Source: JBCDCB01 sp039182735 (lineage in GTDB: Bacteria; Planctomycetota; Phycisphaerae; Phycisphaerales; UBA1924). Taken from it: a stretch of 18,058 bases of DNA. Position 1 is the first letter of the stretch. Each line of letters starts with the position of its first letter. Made by a program: the position numbers and the translations under genes. A model generated the notes under the pieces. That model was not told the DNA's origin, made no database searches, and saw only the letters and a program-made list of their open reading frames with translations. The stretch spans positions 1 to 18,058 of the forward strand of contig JBCDCB010000051.1 in the NCBI GenBank assembly GCA_039182735.1. The letters run 5' to 3'. Of the stretch, positions 7,841 through 14,800 are shown in pieces.

Positions 7841-9280
7841 TCACACCCGCCACGAGACGTACTTCACCTCAGTGTATTCGTCCATCGCGTAGCGGCCTCC
7901 CTCACGCCCGAAACCGCTGTGCTTCACCCCGCCGAACGGCGCCTGCGCCGTCGAGGGCCCGCCGTCGTTCGCTCCAACGATCCCGTACTCCAACGCCTCG
8001 GCCACACGCATCAGGCGCGACGCGTCCCGCGTGAAGAAGTACGCCGCCAGCCCGTACTCCGAATCGTTCGCACGCCGCACCGCCTCTTCTTCGGAATCGA
8101 AGACCGCGACCGGCGCAACCGGTCCGAACGTCTCTTCCCGCGCGCACAGCATCTCGTCCGTCATGCCGCGCACCACGGTCGGCGCATAGAACCGATCCGC
8201 GAGCCCATCGATCGCGACACGCTCGCCCCCGGCCACGACCTCGCCGCCCTTCGATCGCGCATCGTCGAGGTGCGCCGCGACCTTTTCCATCGCCTCGTCG
8301 TTGATCAGCGGCCCGATCTGTACACCCTCCTTCAGACCGTCACCCACCTTCAGCTCGCGCACCGCATCGGCAAACCGCGAGACGAACTCGTCCGCGATCC
8401 CGCGCTGCGCATAGAACCGGTTCGCGCAGATGCACGTCTGCCCCGCGTTCCGGAACTTGCACGCCACGGCCGCCGGCACCGCCAGATCCAGGTCCGCATC
8501 ATCAAACACGATGAACGGCGCGTGCCCGCCGAGCTCCAGCGAAAGGCGCAGCAGGTGCTCAGATGCCTTCGACATCAGCATCCGCCCGACCGCGGTCGAG
8601 CCGGTGAACGAGAGCTTGCGCACACGATCGTCCGCGAAGATCGCGTCGCCCACCGTCGCCGGATCGCCCGTCACGATGTTCACCACGCCCGCGGGGATGC
8701 CGACCTCCTGCGCAAGCTCGCCGATCGCCAGCGCCGACAGCGGCGTGTCTTCCGCGGGCTTGATCACCACCGTGCACCCGCACGCGAGCGCCGGACCCAG
8801 CTTCCGTGTGATCATCGCCGCCGGGAAGTTCCACGGCGTGATGATCGCGGTCACGCCCACCGGCTGACGCAGCACGAGGATGCGCTTCTCCGCGCTCGAC
8901 GCGGGCACGATATCGCCGTACAGGCGCTTGCCCTCTTCCGCCGCCCAGTCGAGAAAGGACGCCGCGTACGCGATCTCGCCCTTCGCTTCGGCCAGCGGTT
9001 TGCCCTGCTCACGCGTCATGAGCTTCGCGAGCCGGTCCGCGTCCCGCTTCATCGCGCTCGACAGCGCCGCGAGCAGTTCGCCGCGCTCGGCCGCCGTCTT
9101 CGATGCCCACCCGGGCCCCGCTCGGTGCGCCGCGTCGATCGCGCCGCCAACCTCATCCGCGCTCAGACTGGGGACCGAACCGATCGCTTCGCCGGTCGCC
9201 GGATTCGTCACATCGAACGACGCGCCGTTCGAGGCCGACACCCGTTCACCGCCGATCAAACACCCGTGTTGTTCGGGCAT
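7841..9280 (-). CDS. gabD: Succinate-semialdehyde dehydrogenase, NAD(P)+
   Basis: This 479-residue aldehyde dehydrogenase has all family residues: P-W-N-F-P with Asn151, the NAD(P)-binding Lys174 in V-I-K-P-A-E, S-F-T-G-S-T (224-229), the general base Glu249 in L-E-L-G-G, and the nucleophile Cys283 in G-Q-T-C-I-C-A-N-R. The paired cysteines (Cys283, Cys285) and K-F-R-N-A-G-Q-T-C context are typical of GabD and its glutarate-semialdehyde relative DavD. It would convert succinate semialdehyde to succinate, feeding the TCA cycle. The frame is open further upstream, but ATG at 9280 is the start: GAGGAGG stands six bases before it. It is the first gene of the six-gene unit and has its own candidate promoter in the 89-base gap after katG. 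Confidence 0.88.
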   Translation of the reverse strand: MPEQHGCLIGGERVSASNGASFDVTNPATGEAIGSVPSLSADEVGGAIDAAHRAGPGWASKTAAERGELLAALSSAMKRDADRLAKLMTREQGKPLAEAKGEIAYAASFLDWAAEEGKRLYGDIVPASSAEKRILVLRQPVGVTAIITPWNFPAAMITRKLGPALACGCTVVIKPAEDTPLSALAIGELAQEVGIPAGVVNIVTGDPATVGDAIFADDRVRKLSFTGSTAVGRMLMSKASEHLLRLSLELGGHAPFIVFDDADLDLAVPAAVACKFRNAGQTCICANRFYAQRGIADEFVSRFADAVRELKVGDGLKEGVQIGPLINDEAMEKVAAHLDDARSKGGEVVAGGERVAIDGLADRFYAPTVVRGMTDEMLCAREETFGPVAPVAVFDSEEEAVRRANDSEYGLAAYFFTRDASRLMRVAEALEYGIVGANDGGPSTAQAPFGGVKHSGFGREGGRYAMDEYTEVKYVSWRV

Positions 9281-9286
9281 GCGCAG

Positions 9287-9293
9287 CCTCCTC
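9287..9293 (-). promoter_or_regulatory. Shine-Dalgarno site of gabD
   Basis: GAGGAGG on the minus strand, six bases before the ATG at 9280. It decides the start against the longer open frame, whose extra 15 residues do not resemble the family. Confidence 0.8.
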
Positions 9294-9330
9294 GCTGAGG
9301 CCGTCGCGCCAAGGCGACAGCCCATCGGAG

Positions 9331-9336
9331 ACTATA
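9331..9336 (-). promoter_or_regulatory. Candidate -10 box for the gabD-led operon
   Basis: TATAGT on the minus strand matches the sigma-70 -10 consensus in five of six bases, in an otherwise GC-rich 89-base gap between katG and gabD. Initiation would be near 9323, giving a leader of about 43 bases. No good -35 hexamer stands 16-18 bases upstream, so activator dependence or coincidence are both possible. Between it and the gabD start is a small inverted repeat (CGCC-TT-GGCG, around 9306-9315) that could form a leader hairpin. Confidence 0.4.
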
Positions 9337-9369
9337 CGCCGCATCCGAACCAGCCCCGCGTGCCGACGG

Positions 9370-11682
9370 TCACACCACCGCGAGGTCGAACCGGTCGAGC
9401 ATCATCACCTTGTTCCACGCCGCCACGAAGTCACGCACCATGCGCTCGTGCCCGTCGTCCGCGGCGTACACCTCCGCGATCGCCCGCAGCTGCGAGTTCG
9501 ATCCGAAGATCAGGTCGCAACGCGTCGCCGTGTACGCCGTCTCGCCCGAACCGCGCTCCGTGATGTCGAAGAGCGTCTCCTCCGCGTCTCGCGGCGACCA
9601 CTCGTAGTCCATGCTCGTGAGCACGCGGAAGAAGTCGTTGCTCAGCACGCCGGGGCGATCGGTGAAGACGCCGTGCTTCGAACCATCATGGTTCTGGTCG
9701 AGCACGCGCAGCCCGCCGACCAGCACCGTCCACTCCGGCGCCGTCAGCGTCAACAGGTTTGCGCGGTCCAGGAAGATCCGCTCCGGTGCCACGTGGAACG
9801 TCACGCGCTCGTGCTGGTAGTTGCGGAACCCGTCCGCCACCGGCTGCAGCCAGTCGAAGCTCTCAACGTCCGTCTGCTCCTGCGTGCAGTCCGTCCGACC
9901 GGGCGTGAAGGGCACCTCGACATCCACGCCGGCATCCTTCGCGGCCTTCTCGATCGCCGCGCAACCGCCCAGCACGATCAGATCCGCCAGCGACACCCGC
10001 TTCCCGCCGCTCTGCGCGCCGTTGAACTCACTCCGAACACCGCGCAGCGCTTCGAGCACCTCGGCGAGCTCGTCAGGTCGGTTGACCGCCCAGTCGCGCT
10101 GCGGCTCGAGCGCGACCCGCGCACCGTTCGCGCCGCCGCGCTTGTCCGAATCGCGGTAGTTCGACGCCGACGACCACGCCGCCGACACCAACGCCGGAAC
10201 CGACAGCCCCATGCCGAGGATCGTCTTCTTCAGCGACGCCGCATCCGCATCATCGATCAGTTCGTGATCCACCGCCGGCACCGGATCCTGCCACACGAGG
10301 TCTTCACTCGGCACCTCCGGACCCAGGTACCGCGACTTCGGCCCCATGTCACGGTGCGTCAGCTTGAACCACGCCCGCGCGAAGCAGTCAGAGAAGTACT
10401 CGAAGTTCTCCAGGAACCGCTCGCAGATCTTGCGGTACTCGGGATCCACCTTGAGCGCCAGATCCGTCGCGAGCATCATCAGTTCGTTCTGCTGACCCTC
10501 GACGTGCGCGTCGGGCGTCTTCGGCGCGTCGGCATCCTTGGGCTTGTATTGCAGCCCGCCCGCCGGGCTCTTCGTGAGTTCCCAGTCATACTTGAAGAGG
10601 TTCTCGAGGTACGCGTTGTCCCACGCGATCGGGTTGGGCGTCCACGCGCCCTCGATGCCGCTCGTCATCGCGTACTTGGCGTACCCGGTGCCCTCTTCGT
10701 TCTTCCAGCCCATGCCCATCGCGCTCATCGGCGCGCCCTCGGGCGCGGGCCCGACCTTGTCTGCCGGCACCATGCCGTGGCTCTTGCCGAACGCATGACC
10801 GCCCGCGATCAGCGCGACGGTCTCTTCATCGTTCATCGCCATGCGCGCGAACGTCTCGCGGATGTCGTGCGCCGACGCCGCCGGATCGCCGTCACGTTTC
10901 GGGCCTTCCGGATGCACATAGATCAGCCCCTGAAAGCTCGCGCCCAGCGGGTTCTCCAGGTCCGACTCCACCGTCCCCGCCTCGCCACGCCACCGCTTCG
11001 TGCGCGTCACCATCTCGCCCGGGTGACCGGCAGTCTCCACGCGATCGGCGGGCGGGAAGAACTCGTCCACCGTCTTGCCGTCCCAGAACTCCGGCCCGAA
11101 GTACATCCCGCGGTCGGGCTCCCACGTATCGACCCGACCGCCCCCGAAGCCGAACGTCTTGAAGCCCATCTCCTCGAGTGCCACGTTCCCCGTGAGGATC
11201 ATCAGATCGCCCCACGAGAGCGCCGCGCCATACTTCTGCTTGATCGGCCACATCAGCCGCCGCGACTTATCGATGTTCCCGTTGTCGTCCCACGAGTTGG
11301 TCGGCGCGAACCGCTGCATCCCCGTGCCCGCGCCGCCGCGACCGTCCGCGATGCGGTACGTCCCCGCCGCGTGCCACGCCATCCGCACCATCTGCGGCCC
11401 GTAATGCCCGTAATCCGCCGGCCACCAAGACTGCGAGTCTTTCAGCATCGCGCGGATGTCCGCCTTCACCGCCTCATAGTCGAGAGATTCGAAAGCCTTG
11501 GGGTAGTCCACGTCGCGCAGCGGGTTCGCCGCCAGCGGATTCTGATGCAGCAACTCCACCTGCAACCGCTGCGGCCACCAGTCGCTGATCTGCGGACGCG
11601 AACCGAACGCCCCACCCACACGCGTCCCGCGGAACGGGCACTTCGAACCACTCTGCTTCTCGTCAACGGCCGGGCGGATCAT
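9370..11682 (-). CDS. katG: Catalase-peroxidase
   Basis: This 770-residue haem enzyme breaks down hydrogen peroxide and also acts as a peroxidase. The distal site is complete: Arg100, Trp103, His104 in V-R-M-A-W-H. The Trp-Tyr-Met adduct unique to KatG is predicted from Trp103, Tyr255 (G-L-I-Y-V-H-P-E-G) and Met281 (A-R-M-A-M-N-D), and the proximal haem ligand is His296 in A-G-G-H-A-F-G-K. The second, haem-free domain is intact up to the usual C-terminus, including G-G-A-N-G-A-R. Trp103 and Tyr255 are 152 residues apart, against 122-127 in the M. tuberculosis and Burkholderia enzymes as I recall them, so the large loop holding the tyrosine is about 25-30 residues longer. ATG 11682 is chosen because GAGGAGGG lies four bases before it; upstream in-frame codons do not resemble KatG. 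No OxyR, Fur or PerR gene is present in the window. Confidence 0.97.
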   Translation of the reverse strand: MIRPAVDEKQSGSKCPFRGTRVGGAFGSRPQISDWWPQRLQVELLHQNPLAANPLRDVDYPKAFESLDYEAVKADIRAMLKDSQSWWPADYGHYGPQMVRMAWHAAGTYRIADGRGGAGTGMQRFAPTNSWDDNGNIDKSRRLMWPIKQKYGAALSWGDLMILTGNVALEEMGFKTFGFGGGRVDTWEPDRGMYFGPEFWDGKTVDEFFPPADRVETAGHPGEMVTRTKRWRGEAGTVESDLENPLGASFQGLIYVHPEGPKRDGDPAASAHDIRETFARMAMNDEETVALIAGGHAFGKSHGMVPADKVGPAPEGAPMSAMGMGWKNEEGTGYAKYAMTSGIEGAWTPNPIAWDNAYLENLFKYDWELTKSPAGGLQYKPKDADAPKTPDAHVEGQQNELMMLATDLALKVDPEYRKICERFLENFEYFSDCFARAWFKLTHRDMGPKSRYLGPEVPSEDLVWQDPVPAVDHELIDDADAASLKKTILGMGLSVPALVSAAWSSASNYRDSDKRGGANGARVALEPQRDWAVNRPDELAEVLEALRGVRSEFNGAQSGGKRVSLADLIVLGGCAAIEKAAKDAGVDVEVPFTPGRTDCTQEQTDVESFDWLQPVADGFRNYQHERVTFHVAPERIFLDRANLLTLTAPEWTVLVGGLRVLDQNHDGSKHGVFTDRPGVLSNDFFRVLTSMDYEWSPRDAEETLFDITERGSGETAYTATRCDLIFGSNSQLRAIAEVYAADDGHERMVRDFVAAWNKVMMLDRFDLAVV

Positions 11683-11876
11683 CGGTCCCTCCTCGTCTCT
11701 GTGCATCCATGGATCAGGCGCGATGCCCGCGCTCAAGCCAGCGTAGCACCGAGACCACACGCCGTCCGCACGCGCAACCGCACACCGCGCCGGACGCTGC
11801 ACGAGCCCCTTCGATCGTTCGTGAGCCGTCGAATCGGGCCTCGACCACCACCCCGACAAATATGCGCGGTCGATCC
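11683..11876 (-). other. katG upstream region
   Basis: This 194-base gap separates the stop of the giant repeat protein from katG; both genes read leftwards. I find no strong terminator for the repeat protein: only a five-pair GTCGA/TCGAC repeat without a T-run. The best -10 candidate for katG is TACGCT at 11740-11745, preceded by an extended TGC element, but the -35 region is poor. No clear OxyR-, Fur- or PerR-like palindrome stands out. Confidence 0.3.
11687..11694 (-). promoter_or_regulatory. Shine-Dalgarno site of katG
   Basis: GAGGAGGG on the minus strand, four bases before the ATG at 11682. It lies inside the in-frame upstream ATG alternative (11706) and therefore favours the shorter katG protein. 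Confidence 0.75.
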
Positions 11877-14800
11877 CTACGCGCCGCAGCCGAGGTTGCT
11901 GACGACAAACGTGATGTCGTCCGTTGTCGTCAGCCCGTCGCCGTTGACGTCGCCCGGCGTGCCGCTCGCGCCGGGTGCGCCCGCACCGAGGTTCGAGATC
12001 ACAAACGTCAGGTCCGCGGTCTGCGTCAGCCCGTTGCCGTCGGCATCGCCCGCGCACGCCCCGACCACCTGCATCGCGCCGAGCACACTGATGTTCGCGA
12101 CGCGACCGCCGATGCCGCGCCCACCCGCGCGCGTCGCGTCCAGATCGTTCACCGTCACCAGGTCCGACTCGTTGTCCGAATCGACGTCGCCCGCGAGCAC
12201 GAACTGCGGGTTCCCCACATCACTCACCAGCGACGACGGCGTGAACACCAACTGACGATCGTCCGGATCGAACTCGTCCACCACGAGATCGTTGCGCAGC
12301 AACTGGATCGAGTTCCCGCTCTCGCCCGCGACGATCACCGCGAGGTCAAGGTCGCCCCCGCCCGGCTCGTCCGGATCGAGGTCGATCGCCGCGATCGAAC
12401 GGGGCGACGTCCCCACCGGCAGCTGCGCCGCCGGCGCAAACTCACCCTGCGCCGAGCCAAGCAGCACGCTCACAGTTCCGTCACCTCGGTTCGCCGTCGC
12501 GAGGTCGAGCACACCGTCCAGATCGAAGTCCGCCGCGATCACCTGCACCGGCTCCGCGCCGACCGGGCTGCTCGCGTTCGCCATCGCCGGCTGCAACGCG
12601 CCAAGACCATCGATCTCGAACCGCTGCACCGTGCCCGCCGCGCGGTTCGCCACCGCGATCAGGTCCGCCTGCCCGTCGGGCGTCAAGTCCGTATCGAGCG
12701 CCACCAGCGACGTCGGCCCCGCCTGCGTCGTCTGCAGCGTGCGCGCGCTCGCCGCCGTCACCGGCCCGGCGCCCTGCGAGTTCAACGCCGCCACCTGGTT
12801 CGAACCGCCCAGCGCAACGATCAGGTCGTCCCACTTGTCGTTGTCGAGATCGGAGAACGCGACCGCCTCCGGCTCACTGTTCGCGCCGAACTCGATCACG
12901 CCCATCTCCATCGGCCCGCTCGCGCCGCTCGCGAACAGCGCCACGTGGTTCGCCAAGCCGTCGGCAACCGCGATGTCGTCCGCCGCGCCGTCGCCGTCCA
13001 GATCACCGATCGCCACCGAACGCGGGTCCGACTCGATCGGCAGCGCGATCACGCTCTGCGGACCGTCGTCAAAGCCCTGCCACAACGACGACCCCGACAC
13101 GCCGCGGTTCATGATCACCACCAGCTGCCCCGGCACCGTCACCACCAGATCCTCGTCGCCGTCCCCGTCCAGATCGCCCAGCGCCGCCGCCGTCGGCGTC
13201 CCGTCGATCAGGAAGTCCTGCGACGCCGGGTCCGAGATGTCACCGTTCAGACTGTTTACCTGCAGCGTCACGACGCCCGTCCCGCGCGACGTCAGACCCG
13301 CGTAATCAACACTCAAGAACCGCCCGCCATCCAGCGGCGGCATGAACGCCACGCTGAACCGCCCGTCGATCGACTGCGCTTCGAGCACGACCGGTGAACC
13401 CGCCACCAGACCGCCCGGCAACCCCGACCCATCCACGATCAGGCTCCCCTCGAGCGTCGCGTCGCCCTCGACCACGAGCCGGTCCGTCGCGATCTCTCCG
13501 CCGTCCTCGAAGGCCCGAACCACGACCCGACCCGCCCGGTTCACGCTCTGCGCATCGTCGCCCAGTTGGTTGTAGTTCCCGCTGATCGTGAGCACGCCCG
13601 GCTGCTCGCCGCGCGCACCGCTCCGAACACCCGGCTCGATCAGCCCGAAGTTCACCACGTCCGCGTCGATCAGCGCGTCGCCCGCGATCCGACCGTTCAC
13701 GCGGTTGCGTACCGTCGCGACCTTCAGATCCCCGCCGTCCTCGACGCGGATCGAGCCCTCGCCCACGACGCCGACCTCGATCACGGCGGCCAGATCAGTC
13801 CAGCTCGAACCGCCGCCCGTAATGAGAACCGAGCCGCTCGAACCCTCCTGCGTCGCGAGGAAGATCCCCGAAGCATTCAGCGGATCCGAGATGGCGGTTC
13901 GCAGCTGCCCGCCCGACTGAATGATGACCGACCCGCGCCCCGCTTCGCCAATAACCATGCGGCTGCTCGCGTGGAACCAATCCGCATCGTTCTCGATGCG
14001 CAGCGTCCCATCGCCATGCTCCTGGCGACCGAGCACGAGCGCCCGCAGAGGGGCGATGACCTCGGCGTCGCCGCTGCGCGCTTCGACCAGACCGCCGGCG
14101 TTGTCGCCGATCACGAAGACGCCGTCGAGCGCGCCGCCCCCACCGCGCCCGTCCGAGGGGATGCCGTACTCGAGCCTCGGGTTGTCACCCGAGAGCTTGA
14201 GCGATCCGGTCGCGCGCTGCCCGACGACGAACATCCCGTCGCCGACGCGCAGCTGCACCGGCCCGCCGTTGCCCAACAGCTCCAGCTCGCCCGGAAGGTC
14301 CACGCCGATCGCGACGTCGCTGGCGATCAGCGAACGCGTGAAGACCTCGGAACTTGCCAGGCGCAGCTCGGCGGGCGCGAGCGGCACACCGCCAAACGCC
14401 GGCAGCACCCCGATCGCCAGCCCATTCGTCGAGCCGAGGGTCCCCGGATCACCGACGAGATCGAGGTCGAACTCGCGCAGGTCGATGCGCACCGATTCAC
14501 TCGCGTGCGCGATCCCGCGGAGCCTGACGTCCTTCGTGAGCGCGATCTGCTCGACCCCGCCGCCGAACTCCCCGAGGCTCCCGTCGAACACCGCGACATT
14601 GGGATCGCCGAGCCCCGGCAGCCCGCCGCTCCAGTTCGCCGGATCGGAGAAAACCAGCACGCCCCCGCCGGAGGCGCCGCCCGTCCACGCGCTCGACGCC
14701 AGCGTCGAGTTGATGAGCACCGTGACCGAATCACCCTGGAAGTTCGGGACGACCACGTCGAGCACCGCGTCGTTGTCCATATCCGCGAGTTCGAGATCGA

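Noticed and set aside
261..9280. Agmatine pathway (arginine decarboxylase plus AguA/AguB) as the explanation of the cluster
   Set aside because: No agmatine deiminase is present, and the nitrilase-type protein cannot be assigned to AguB from its motifs alone. It remains possible but is not supported over other readings.
9103..12255. Plus-strand open frame of 1050 codons
   Set aside because: It lies opposite katG and parts of its neighbours. The translation is Arg/His/Pro-rich with no recognisable domain, as expected for the antisense of a GC-rich gene. KatG on the other strand has every catalytic residue.
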